DNA of 64,000 nt from Hyphomicrobium sp. (GTDB lineage: Bacteria > Pseudomonadota > Alphaproteobacteria > Rhizobiales > Hyphomicrobiaceae), in assembly GCA_030148725.1 (NCBI GenBank), contig JASBSU010000012.1, forward strand, positions 109,360 to 173,359, given 5' to 3'. Within the stretch, counting starts at the first letter, position 1. Each line of letters opens with the position of its first letter. A program made the translations under genes and the position numbers. Under the pieces are notes generated by a model. The model did not search any database. It saw only the letters and a list, made by a program, of their open reading frames with translations, and was not told the origin of the DNA. Below are positions 56,298 to 64,000 of this stretch, piece by piece.

Positions 56298-56537
56298 CTA
56301 CTTGCGAATGCAGCTCTGCATGCAGCGCGTGAACGCGATTTCGCAGCTGCCGGCGCCCTTTGTATTGATGCGGCACTGATTGTATTCGTTCTTGCAGCTT
56401 GAGCCGCAGGAGCCCGCCACCACTCGATCGCCCGACGCCAAGCCGATGGCCACGAGCGCGGCGATGACCGCAACGCCGCACATCAAAGCCCAGTTCAATT
56501 TGCGTCCGAGCACGCTTGTTTCTCCCGCCGTTTGCAT
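56298..56537 (-). CDS. Small membrane-anchored protein with symmetric six-cysteine module
   Basis: The 79-residue protein has one hydrophobic helix (about residues 15-38) and a C-terminal module with six cysteines spaced C-x3-C-x6-C-x9-C-x6-C-x3-C, a symmetric pattern that fits a two-helix disulphide hairpin. One more Cys lies in the helix. The ATG is at 56537. I do not recognise a family. It converges on lutC with 15 bp between. The module would face the periplasm. Confidence 0.72.
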   Translation of the reverse strand: MQTAGETSVLGRKLNWALMCGVAVIAALVAIGLASGDRVVAGSCGSSCKNEYNQCRINTKGAGSCEIAFTRCMQSCIRK

Positions 56538-56641
56538 CCGTTCCGGCCACGGAAACGGACGCCATGAGAATAGCCCATAGTGCCCCAGGGCCAGTAAACG
56601 GTGCCTAGGATGAACACAACCTGAACCGTCGCGCCAGCCGT

Positions 56642-58024
56642 TTAGAAGGCATATTCCTCAAAGACATGATCGATCTGGCGGTCCCAAGGGCCCTCGTACA
56701 GCGCGATCAACCGATCCGCTAAGGTCTGCCCCGAGTGCGCCACCTCGTCGAGGAGCTCCAGATAAATGGACTCGTCCTGGCTGGCGGCATTGATGCGTTG
56801 GCGCGCGCGCAGCCCCCTATGCGAAATGCGCAGAACTTCGCGGGCGAGCTGCTGCACGGTGGTCGAGCGGAATGGGGTCTGCAGCCCGTCTTTCGGCACC
56901 GTATTGCGCAGCGTCTCGCGCTCTTCCTCGGTCCAGTCCTTGACGAGGTTCCAGGCGGCATCGAGCGCTTGTTCGTCGTACAACAGGCCCACCCAAAAGG
57001 CGGGCAGTGCGCAGATGCGCTGCCAGGGTCCGCTGTCGGCGCCGCGCATCTCCAGGAACCGCTTCAGGCGAACCTCCGGGAACAGCGTCGTCAGGTGGTC
57101 CGACCAGTCATCGAGCGTCGGCCGCTCGCCCGGCAGTTGCGGCAGCTTGCCATCGAGGAACTCCTGGAACGAAGCGCCGGAAGCGTCGATGTAACGGCCG
57201 CCCCGATAGATGAAATACATCGGCACCTGAAGCGCGTAGTCGACGTAGCGCTCGTAGCCCATGCCGGGCTCGAACGCGAAGGGCAGCATGCCGGTGCGCC
57301 GCTTGTCGGTATCGCGCCAGACTTCGCTGCGCATGGACTTGAAGCCGTTGAGCTTCCCGTCCGTGAACGGCGAGGAGGCAAACAGGGCCGTCGCGATCGG
57401 CTGCAGCGCCAGCGAGACACGCAGCTTTTTGACCATGTCGGCTTCGTTTGCGAAGTCGAGGTTCACCTGGATCGTCGCCGTGCGGTACATCATGTCGAGC
57501 CCGCGCGACCCCACGGTCGGCATGTAGCGCTTCATGATCGCATAGCGTTGCTTGGGCATATGGGGTGTCTCGGCGAGCGTCCACTTCGGCGAGAACCCGA
57601 GTCCGATGAACCCGATGCCGAGTTGCTCGCCGACGCTCAGCACCTGCCGCAGGTGTCCGCGCGTCTCGGCGGCGGTCTGATGCAGGGTCTCGACGGCCCC
57701 TCCCGAAAGCTCGAACTGGCCGCCCGGCTCCAGGCTGATGTTGCCGCAGATCTCGCACCCCTCGCGCTTGAGGGCGATGATGGTGTCACCCTCGAGGATC
57801 GGATCCCAGCCGAACCGGGTGATCAGCGATTTCATGAGAGCCGAGATACTGCGCTCGCCCTCGTAGGGTACCGGCGTCAGGGTATCAGTATGGAAGACGA
57901 ACTTCTCGTGCTCGGTGCCGATGCGCCAAGCGTCTTTTGGCTTCTCTCCGGCCGCAATCCACGCCACGAGGTCATCGCGCGAGCGGACGGCCGGGCTTGG
58001 CGCACCATCTTGGCGGGTGGACAT
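56642..58024 (-). CDS. gshA: Glutamate-cysteine ligase
   Basis: The 460-residue protein is a proteobacterial/plant-type GCS2 glutamate-cysteine ligase: RIGTEHEKFVF, SLEPGGQFELSGG and MMYRTATIQVNLDF are typical. It makes gamma-glutamylcysteine, the first step of glutathione synthesis. I chose the ATG at 58024; the longer frame to 58201 has an atypical N-terminus. Confidence 0.95.
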   Translation of the reverse strand: MSTRQDGAPSPAVRSRDDLVAWIAAGEKPKDAWRIGTEHEKFVFHTDTLTPVPYEGERSISALMKSLITRFGWDPILEGDTIIALKREGCEICGNISLEPGGQFELSGGAVETLHQTAAETRGHLRQVLSVGEQLGIGFIGLGFSPKWTLAETPHMPKQRYAIMKRYMPTVGSRGLDMMYRTATIQVNLDFANEADMVKKLRVSLALQPIATALFASSPFTDGKLNGFKSMRSEVWRDTDKRRTGMLPFAFEPGMGYERYVDYALQVPMYFIYRGGRYIDASGASFQEFLDGKLPQLPGERPTLDDWSDHLTTLFPEVRLKRFLEMRGADSGPWQRICALPAFWVGLLYDEQALDAAWNLVKDWTEEERETLRNTVPKDGLQTPFRSTTVQQLAREVLRISHRGLRARQRINAASQDESIYLELLDEVAHSGQTLADRLIALYEGPWDRQIDHVFEEYAF

Positions 58025-58386
58025 CGAGGGAGCCTTCAGGGTTCGACGAAGTCTTTTGAGATCCGGTGGTTGGCTGGTCGCGAGGGGCTCGCCGGCAGCC
58101 ACTGTAGCGCTGAGAGGTTGCGGTATTCGATAGGCCGAGCCTCTAAGGCCTCGTGCCTGCAAGTGCAACCCGGGCCGCTGCGGCGGCGGCAAAGGGACCA
58201 CATGCAGCTACCACAAAAAAACACTATTGCCCGCCAGGAATCCCCTGCCGGATTGTCCTGCCGTCGCGACGGCTTTTACCGCTCGCCGTCGTTGGAGGAT
58301 TTGGATATGCATCGACGAGTCGCAAAGCCGTCTCATGCCAATCGCCGCCTGCGCGTTATTCGCTCGTAACTCTATGGGAGAAGACA
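58025..58386. other. 362-bp intergenic region between divergent gshA and a small secreted protein gene
   Basis: The two flanking genes diverge here, so promoters for both should lie inside. A GCCGTCGCGACGGC palindrome (about 58260) followed by TTTT is present. A GGAGGATTTGG near 58295 is followed by a short ATG frame with no features. I see no RNA gene or repeat. Confidence 0.55.
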
Positions 58387-58731
58387 ATGAAAAAGTTCCT
58401 GGCCGCCTTTGCCCTCTGCGGCCTCGTTTCCTCGCCGGTTCTGGCCGCTAACGCCGCGGTCGAATCGGCGGTAAAGACCTTCGACGCGGTCGCCAATGAC
58501 GCGGCCAAGCTCAAGGTCTATTGCGAAATGAGCAAGGTCATGTCGTCCGCCGATGCCGAGGATGACAGCAAGGCGGAAGAGCTCGACAAGCAGATGGACG
58601 GCTTCATGAAGCAGCTCGGTCCGGAGTTCCAGACAGCCTTCGAGGCTGGCGCCGACCTCGACCCGGAATCTGAGGACGGCAAGGTCTACGACGCTGCGAT
58701 GGACAAGCTCGACGACAAGTGCGGCAAGTAG
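58387..58731 (+). CDS. Small secreted protein, acidic and helical
   Basis: The 114-residue protein has a signal peptide ending near LAA-NA. The mature part is acidic and looks helical (DDSKAEELDKQMDGFMKQLG), with two cysteines (VYCEMSK and DKCGK) that could pair. GGGAGAAG is upstream of the ATG. I do not recognise a family. A terminator follows. Confidence 0.78.
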   Translation: MKKFLAAFALCGLVSSPVLAANAAVESAVKTFDAVANDAAKLKVYCEMSKVMSSADAEDDSKAEELDKQMDGFMKQLGPEFQTAFEAGADLDPESEDGKVYDAAMDKLDDKCGK

Positions 58732-58756
58732 GCCCGCGCGTCTGATGCAATGCAAT

Positions 58757-58789
58757 CGAGGTCGCCTCCCCGGCGGCCTCGTTTCTTTT
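58757..58789 (+). terminator. Terminator after the small secreted protein gene
   Basis: CGAGG and CGCC pair with GGCG and CCTCG (58757-58781, one mismatch each side) and then TTTCTTTT follows. It lies between convergent genes and ends the plus-strand transcript. Confidence 0.8.
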
Positions 58790-58797
58790 GGCGAAGC

Positions 58798-59538
58798 CTA
58801 ACGCCAATCGCCGAGGGCCGCATTGACCAGCGCGAGCGCGGCAACAGCGGCCGTGTCGGCCCGCATGATCCGCGGCCCGAGTGAGATGGCCGTCGTAAAT
58901 GGCTTCTCCAGCAGCATCGCCCGCTCGCTGGCATCGAACCCGCCTTCCGGGCCGATCAGGACGCCGAGTGGGCCGGCCGCAACGGCGCCGAGCGCGGCAA
59001 GCGGACTGGTAATCTCCGCGGCTTCGTCACAGAAGATGAGGTGCCGCGATGCGTCCCAGTTCGCAAGCAGCGTGTCGAGCTTCATCGGTTCCCCGACGCG
59101 CGGCACACGAAGCACGCCGCATTGCTCCGCCGCCTCGATGGCGTTCGCCCGCATGCGGTCGAGGTTGACGCGCGCGGCGACCGTACGTCGCGTCAGCACG
59201 GGCTGCAGGTGGGCAACGCCGAGTTCCGCTGCCTTCTGCACCATGTAGTCCAGCCGCGCGTGCTTCAGCGGCGCGAAACAATAGTGCACGTCGGGGCCGT
59301 CGAGCTGCGGGCGCACCTGTTTGACGCCGGTGAGGGTGCAGCGCCGCTTGCCGGCCTCAGCGACGCGGGCGAGCCATTCGCCGTCGCGCCCGTTGAAGAT
59401 CAGAATTTCGGCCCCAGACCCCAGCCGCAGCACGTTCACAAGATAGTTCGCCTGCTCGGGCGTGCACGCGATCACCGCGCCGCCCGACAGCGGAACATCG
59501 ACGAACAGCCTGACGCCGGGGAGATGATCGGTGTCCAT
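58798..59538 (-). CDS. rsmE: 16S rRNA (uracil-1498-N3)-methyltransferase
   Basis: The 246-residue SPOUT methyltransferase has VLIGPEGGFDASERAM and SLGPRIMRADTAA, the SAM-binding knot. It modifies U1498 of 16S rRNA. Its end faces a terminator from the convergent gene. Length and motifs match RsmE. Confidence 0.94.
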   Translation of the reverse strand: MDTDHLPGVRLFVDVPLSGGAVIACTPEQANYLVNVLRLGSGAEILIFNGRDGEWLARVAEAGKRRCTLTGVKQVRPQLDGPDVHYCFAPLKHARLDYMVQKAAELGVAHLQPVLTRRTVAARVNLDRMRANAIEAAEQCGVLRVPRVGEPMKLDTLLANWDASRHLIFCDEAAEITSPLAALGAVAAGPLGVLIGPEGGFDASERAMLLEKPFTTAISLGPRIMRADTAAVAALALVNAALGDWR

Positions 59539-59613
59539 GGCGCTATTAGCGGGGAAGCGCAGCGCCGTGCAACCAGGTTGAGACGACGGTTTTGAGCGCC
59601 GGCGATGCCGCCG

Positions 59614-60534
59614 TCACAGCTCCACCGCGCCCTTCGGCTTCGCCTTGTATTCCGGCTCGACGTGAATGACGACGTCCGTATTGGCGAGTTCCCGCTCGAG
59701 GGCGTCCTCGATCCGGTCGCATATCGCGTGGGCCATCTGCACCGTCATCCCGCCCGGCACGACCAGATGAAACTCGATGAACGTCTGCGGCCCCGCGGTA
59801 CGGGTTCTGATGTCGTGCGCCTGCAAAGCGCCTTCCCCGTTGGCGCGGATCGCCTCGCGAATGCGTGCCTCGATGTCCGGCGAGGCCGCCTGATCCATGA
59901 GCTGGCTTAACGACGACACTGCCAGGCCATAGCCGATGCGCAGGATGTTGACGGCGACGACAGCGGCGATCAGCGGATCGAGCACGCTCCACCCCGTAAC
60001 GGTCGCCAGGATCAGTCCGACGATGACGCCCACGGACGTGATCACGTCGCTGAGCAGATGCTTTCCGTCGCCCTCCATGGCCGGCGAGCTCAACGCCCGT
60101 CCACGTCGAATGAGCACCGCAGCCCACGCCGCGTTGATGGCAGTCGCAACGCCGCTGACGATCAGGCCGGCCACCGGCTGGTCGAGCGCCCGCGGTGTGA
60201 GGAGTGCGTCTATCGCTTCTTTAAAGATCAGACCGGCCGCGACGATGATCAGCGCGCCTTCGAGAACGGCTGCGAAATACTCGGCCTTGTGGTGGCCGAA
60301 TGGATGCCCGTGGTCTGGCGGCTGGGAGCCGATGCGGATCGCGATGAGCGCTGCGATCGCCGTCACCACGTTGACGATGCTTTCCATGGCATCAGAAAGC
60401 AGCGCCACGCTTCCCGTCATCAGGAAGGCGAAATACTTGATGCCCAGCACCAGAAGCGCGACGGCAATGCTCGCGCCGGCGATGAATTGGTGGCGACTGC
60501 GATCTGGCTCAGCGAGAGATTTCATCGGCGCCAT
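59614..60534 (-). CDS. Cation diffusion facilitator metal exporter
   Basis: The 306-residue protein has about six membrane helices and the CDF metal-site residues in SVALLSDAMESIVN (Asp and neighbours) and MEGDGKHLLSDVITS, plus HPFGHHKAEY in the loop and a C-terminal cytoplasmic domain. It would export zinc, iron, manganese or cobalt in exchange for protons. The ATG at 60534 or the one at 60525 may be the start. It is divergent from the YdjM-type gene. Confidence 0.92.
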   Translation of the reverse strand: MAPMKSLAEPDRSRHQFIAGASIAVALLVLGIKYFAFLMTGSVALLSDAMESIVNVVTAIAALIAIRIGSQPPDHGHPFGHHKAEYFAAVLEGALIIVAAGLIFKEAIDALLTPRALDQPVAGLIVSGVATAINAAWAAVLIRRGRALSSPAMEGDGKHLLSDVITSVGVIVGLILATVTGWSVLDPLIAAVVAVNILRIGYGLAVSSLSQLMDQAASPDIEARIREAIRANGEGALQAHDIRTRTAGPQTFIEFHLVVPGGMTVQMAHAICDRIEDALERELANTDVVIHVEPEYKAKPKGAVEL

Positions 60535-60705
60535 TAAAGGGTTATGGCATCGAAGGGCAAGCCCCAAGGCCATGCGTCCTATCGCGTTGCCGTCCTTCGT
60601 TTTCCACATACATCACACGCTCCTCTCTCCCCGGCCGCGCGAGAATCTGATGGGGACTGTGACGAGCGGCCGAATGGCTGCGGTGGGAGAGTGGAGGGCA
60701 CGTCC

Positions 60706-61539
60706 ATGGCAAACTTCCCGACGCATATCGTGGTCGGAACGATCGTCGCAGGCACGCTGGCCACGCTGACCCTGGCAGCAGATGTGATCGCCCCGGAAAA
60801 CCTCGTGGCCGTGACGCTTGCCGGGTCGCTCGGCTCGGTCCTGCCCGATATCGATCTGAAAGATTCGCGCCCCAGTCGCGCGCTGTTCGCAGGGCTCGCG
60901 GTCTTCTTTTCCTTCGCGCTGCTATTCCACTTTGCGCCTCGGCTATCCATCGCCGAGATGTGGATCCTGTGGCTCGGTTCGCTCCTGTTCGTCCGCTATG
61001 GTCTGCACCAGACATTCCACCGGCTGACCAACCATCGCGGCGTCTGGCATTCGTGGATCGCCGGATTGGCTTCCGCGTTCGCGACCGTCCTCATCTTCTA
61101 CTATGTCTTTGATCGTCCCGACGGCGTTGCGTGGCTGGCTGGTGGCTTCCTGTTCATCGGCTTCCTCACGCACCTCATTCTCGACGAGATCTATTCCGTC
61201 GACGTGCTCGGGAACCACATCAAGAAATCGTTCGGAACCGCCTTCAAGCCCTTCGACAACCGCAACAAGCTGGGCTCGGCGTTGATGGGGGCGGCCGCCG
61301 TGGCGCTCCTGATCGTCACGCCGCCGATGACGACATTCTTCGGCGGGCTCACGTCGCGCCCGATGTGGACTGCACTGAATGACCGGCTGCTGCCGAAGGA
61401 CATCTGGTTTGCGGGCATGGTGCCCCACCGCGCGATCGCAGCGACGCCGTCAGCCGCGGGCACGCCCTCGGCAACCGGCTCGCTCCCTTCCGCGACCGAG
61501 GCACCAGCCACTGCAACCCAAACGCCCGCCACGCCCTGA
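60706..61539 (+). CDS. YdjM-type membrane-bound metal-dependent hydrolase
   Basis: The 277-residue protein has THIVVG near the start, PDIDLKDSRPS and HRLTNHRGVWHSW (metal-binding His/Asp), with five or six membrane segments, the pattern of the YdjM family. E. coli YdjM is induced by LexA; the substrate is not known. The last 40 residues are Ala/Thr/Pro rich. GTGGAGGG is upstream of the ATG at 60706. Confidence 0.85.
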   Translation: MANFPTHIVVGTIVAGTLATLTLAADVIAPENLVAVTLAGSLGSVLPDIDLKDSRPSRALFAGLAVFFSFALLFHFAPRLSIAEMWILWLGSLLFVRYGLHQTFHRLTNHRGVWHSWIAGLASAFATVLIFYYVFDRPDGVAWLAGGFLFIGFLTHLILDEIYSVDVLGNHIKKSFGTAFKPFDNRNKLGSALMGAAAVALLIVTPPMTTFFGGLTSRPMWTALNDRLLPKDIWFAGMVPHRAIAATPSAAGTPSATGSLPSATEAPATATQTPATP

Positions 61540-61543
61540 GCAA

Positions 61544-62173
61544 TCAGGAGCGGGCGGGGGCACCGTCGTGCTGGTGCGCTGACTGAAGACCAGCAACGTA
61601 GTTGTGCACGAGGTCGTCGAGCAGGGCCCGCGCAGAATGTGCCGTAACGTGCGAGAGCTTGTCCGCAGTCGATAACGACGTCATCCCGTGCACGCTTGCC
61701 CAAAGGGTACGCGCATGTCGTCGCCGGGTACCCGGATCGCTCGCGGTGATCAGTGGCGCCAGCGCCTCTTCGAGTACCGCGAGCAACTTGTCGAGCTTCT
61801 CCTGGTACCACTCTGGAACCGCGCGGCCCGCCGGCATGCGATGCTCGTTCAGCAGGTTCCAGAGTTTGGGGCGCTCCTGCGTGAACGTGAAATAAGTGCC
61901 GACGATGCGCCGCAGACGATCCGATGGAGTGCCTGCAGCGTCGGTGCTCGCTAGTCGATCCGCAAGATCGTCGAGCAGTCGCGCCTCGATGATCAGGAGA
62001 AGGTCGTCCAGGTTTTCAAAGACGTTGTAGAGCGTGCCCGGCGAATAGCCGATGCGCTTGGCAATCTCCCGCGCAGACAGCCCTTCGAGGCCGCCTTGCT
62101 CGACGATGGACGTCGTGGCTTCTATTATTAATTCGCGCAATTCTTCCGGAGTATGGATTGATCGTCGTCCCAT
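61544..62173 (-). CDS. TetR-family transcriptional regulator
   Basis: The 209-residue protein has a TetR HTH at residues 10-60 (GLEGLSAREIAKRIGYSPGTLYNVFENLDDLL) and a helical ligand domain with WNLLNEHRMPAG, a form seen in the WHG group. It would repress a nearby or remote target; the CDF and YdjM genes are close but on their own promoters. Its ligand is unknown. Confidence 0.88.
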   Translation of the reverse strand: MGRRSIHTPEELRELIIEATTSIVEQGGLEGLSAREIAKRIGYSPGTLYNVFENLDDLLLIIEARLLDDLADRLASTDAAGTPSDRLRRIVGTYFTFTQERPKLWNLLNEHRMPAGRAVPEWYQEKLDKLLAVLEEALAPLITASDPGTRRRHARTLWASVHGMTSLSTADKLSHVTAHSARALLDDLVHNYVAGLQSAHQHDGAPARS

Positions 62174-62277
62174 GTGCTCATTATCCGACGCTAAGTCGTT
62201 TGTAGACTGACGATCTTATAGCATATGCCGCGAAAGGTCACTGGCAAGACCAATAGAGCATGCGCTGCTGGCCCAGG

Positions 62278-62880
62278 TCAGCACTTGTCCAGACAATTAT
62301 CGCCCGAGACATAGTCAACGCAGGAGTTGCGCGGGATGTGGAAGGACTTTTCCTTCCACGTCATACTTGGAGTCATGCCCGGTACGTAGCTACCGAAAAG
62401 AGATTTGAAGTTATAGGTCGCGTCCACAACGATAACGCTGCCACCTTTAACCGCGATATCCTTTGGAAGGCTGTAGTCCGAGCACTCCGCCGGCACCGGC
62501 ATGTTGTTGTACGAGTATCTCCACTGCACTTTTGCCTTGTTGGCATCGGTACTGGAGACCTTCACCGAGTAGACCGCAAGCTTAAGCGTCGAGGCATCAT
62601 ACGGCTGCATGAGATGCTTTATCGAAAGCATCATGTTGTTGAGGTTTGACGTAGCGCCGCTCTCACTCTTGCCGAGATACTCCTCGCGCGCCACGAGATC
62701 GCCGGTCGATGAGACCGCCTGCGTGAAATGACGGTCGGTATTGATGGCGCGCCCGAGCTCGATGGTTCCGAGCAGCATCAGCATGAGCAGAGGAGCGAGA
62801 AAGGCGAACTCCACCGCGGCGACGCCATCGACGTTGCGCCACAAGCCGCGCCAAGTCCGAGCGTTCAAAAGCGTACGCAT
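62278..62880 (-). CDS. TadE-like pilus assembly protein
   Basis: The 200-residue protein starts with a TadE segment: VDGVAAVEFAFLAPLLMLML, where Glu follows AV as in pilin-like processing sites, then one membrane helix. The rest is periplasmic with a few cysteines (PAECSDYS, NSCVDYVSGDNCLDKC). TadE is a minor pseudopilin of Flp pili. The ATG at 62880 follows a GTG at 62883. It is 20 bp after the next TadE-like gene, so an operon is likely. Confidence 0.85.
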   Translation of the reverse strand: MRTLLNARTWRGLWRNVDGVAAVEFAFLAPLLMLMLLGTIELGRAINTDRHFTQAVSSTGDLVAREEYLGKSESGATSNLNNMMLSIKHLMQPYDASTLKLAVYSVKVSSTDANKAKVQWRYSYNNMPVPAECSDYSLPKDIAVKGGSVIVVDATYNFKSLFGSYVPGMTPSMTWKEKSFHIPRNSCVDYVSGDNCLDKC

Positions 62881-62900
62881 CACAATCTTCGCCTCGTGCT

Positions 62901-63488
62901 TCAGTTATAAGGTTCGCTTTTGAAGGCAGTCGCCGCCTGGATGATGGCCGGCCCCGCGCCGCCGTTGCTGCCGAGCTTCAGAAAGCTGAAGGCCGTGGCG
63001 AGATCCCACTGGTAGCAGACCGTCACCAGCACGACTTCGCTCGCGCCTCCAGCGTAGTTCGCAAGGCTCTCGCCGGTTTGACCCGTGGAATCGTTCATCG
63101 AGCCGGTGGCGTTGACACAGGCCTGGGGAAAGATGCTGCTCCAGTTCTCACCGTGCTGAACGTGAACCCGCATCTTGCTGCAGTCGATGACAGGCTTTGA
63201 CGCGTTGCAGACAAGCGTGCGGAATTCTCCGACTGTCATCGCTTTGCCGTTCGCCCCGCCGCTGGCGACTTCGCCGGTGCGAATTTTGCGCGCAGCCGAT
63301 TCAACGCCGTGCTCGAGGTAGGTGGAGGTAAGGAAGTAGAGCCCATACCCGATGATGCCGAATACGAACATGAAGAACGGCAGGGCGATCAGCGCGAACT
63401 CGACGGCCGTCGCGCCGTCCTCGTTGGACGCGAAGTGATTACTGGTCCGCGCTGCTTGGCCCGCGCGGCGCTTGGTCGGCAAAGTCAT
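62901..63488 (-). CDS. TadE/TadG-like pilus assembly protein
   Basis: The 195-residue protein has EDGATAVEFALIALPFFMFVF, a TadE-type segment with membrane helix at about residues 30-52, and a periplasmic part with four cysteines (RTLVCNASKPVIDCSK, QACVNA, VTVCYQW). It lies just upstream of the other TadE gene on the same strand and in the same operon. Confidence 0.87.
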   Translation of the reverse strand: MTLPTKRRAGQAARTSNHFASNEDGATAVEFALIALPFFMFVFGIIGYGLYFLTSTYLEHGVESAARKIRTGEVASGGANGKAMTVGEFRTLVCNASKPVIDCSKMRVHVQHGENWSSIFPQACVNATGSMNDSTGQTGESLANYAGGASEVVLVTVCYQWDLATAFSFLKLGSNGGAGPAIIQAATAFKSEPYN

Positions 63489-63621
63489 GTACGGTCCTCG
63501 GCAGACATTGCCGGGACGGTAACTTTTGGTTCCTGAAGTATATGTTACTTCGTCTGAAATTCGCCGGACATTAGTTGCTGAGATGTTAACGCGGCGCCCC
63601 AGGACTGGTCTCAGCGGAAGC

Positions 63622-64000
63622 TTACTCGGGAGACTGCTGCCGAGCTGGGGTCGAGCCGCCCCGTTTGGCCTGCGCGGCCTTGTTGAGGTCGTCGAATACC
63701 TTAAGGTCGTCGCCGATGATCAGCGCCGGCGAGCAGTTTGGTGCGCAGGTATACGTCTGGCGCAGCGAGCCGCGATAGAGCGCGACCGTGCGCCGATCGT
63801 CCTGGTCGACAATCACGCGCTGGTCCTGGATGACGTTTCTGTCCGCGTCGAGCGCAATGATATTCGTGACGCCGAAAGACTTGCCGGTGATGACGAGCAG
63901 ATTGCCGCCCTGAACGGCCACATCCGCAATCGAAGGATTGCCGATGATCACCTCGGCGACCGGACGCGGCAGCCGTAGCAACTGCGATTGGTCGAAAGCG
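63622..64000 (-). CDS. Pilus-assembly protein with secretin N-domain, 3' part only
   Basis: The frame runs off the right edge. The visible 125 residues begin AFDQSQLLRLPRPVAEV and continue IIGNPSIADVAVQGGNLLVITGKSFGVTNIIALD, the N-domain of CpaC/RcpA-type secretins (T2SS-T3SS_pil_N). It stops soon after that domain with a QAKRGGSTPARQQSPE tail, so it is probably the short stand-alone N-domain protein found in Rhizobiales tad clusters, not a full secretin. The 133 bp to the next tad gene hold no other call. Confidence 0.8.
   Translation of the reverse strand, partial: AFDQSQLLRLPRPVAEVIIGNPSIADVAVQGGNLLVITGKSFGVTNIIALDADRNVIQDQRVIVDQDDRRTVALYRGSLRQTYTCAPNCSPALIIGDDLKVFDDLNKAAQAKRGGSTPARQQSPE

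Overview
The window is about 64 kb of a high-GC alphaproteobacterial chromosome, most likely from the Hyphomicrobiales (Rhizobiales). The evidence is the ChvG/ChvI two-component pair next to a short HPr kinase, a mannose-type EIIA and HPr; a DivL-type pseudo-kinase with tyrosine at the phosphoacceptor site; AddAB instead of RecBCD; ubiquinone synthesis; and small order-typical proteins (DUF2093, DUF4170). Genus cannot be fixed from sequence alone. No rRNA, tRNA, CRISPR array, insertion sequence or prophage was seen.

Layout. 1-1.4 kb: edge of an unknown gene, an exported isoaspartyl methyltransferase and a small secreted protein. 1.4-15 kb: a long minus-strand run, ahcY, divL, a tsaE-amgK fusion, murU, addB, addA, trxA, which combines methyl-cycle, cell-cycle, peptidoglycan-recycling and recombination functions. 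15.5-17 kb: a VWA-domain TadG-like protein. 17-21 kb: HPr, EIIA-Man, hprK, chvG and chvI, linking the PTS to an envelope-stress two-component system. 21-27 kb: hugZ, pyrE, an ArnT-like transferase, a redoxin with a 64-residue His/Cys-rich tail, and a HAD hydrolase. 27-28 kb: an isolated TIR-domain gene of lower GC. 28-31 kb: a string of small exported proteins, including a tandem pair with matching four-cysteine spacing and a TPR-cytochrome c fusion.

31-46 kb is housekeeping: rsmD, rluB-like, tadA, a patatin phospholipase, purD, xseA, then a lipid A/LPS group (lpxK, a DUF374-WaaA fusion, a phosphatase, msbA, DUF4170), ubiA and hisS. 46.4-46.7 kb holds tandem copies of a GC-rich repeat also found at 30.7 kb. 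46.7-56.3 kb is a carboxylate-oxidation region: glcD-glcE-glcF plus a metallophosphatase on the minus strand, a divergent LysR regulator, a c2-type cytochrome and lutABC. Together these could oxidise glycolate and lactate and feed electrons to the respiratory chain. 56.3-62.2 kb holds a symmetric six-cysteine small protein, gshA, rsmE, a CDF metal exporter, a YdjM-type membrane protein and a TetR regulator. The window ends in Flp/Tad pilus genes (two TadE-like proteins and the 3' part of a secretin-N-domain protein).

Most interesting features: the DUF374-WaaA fusion, the TsaE-AmgK fusion beside MurU, the TIR gene, the two cysteine-patterned small-protein types, the metal-binding redoxin tail and the tandem intergenic repeat family.
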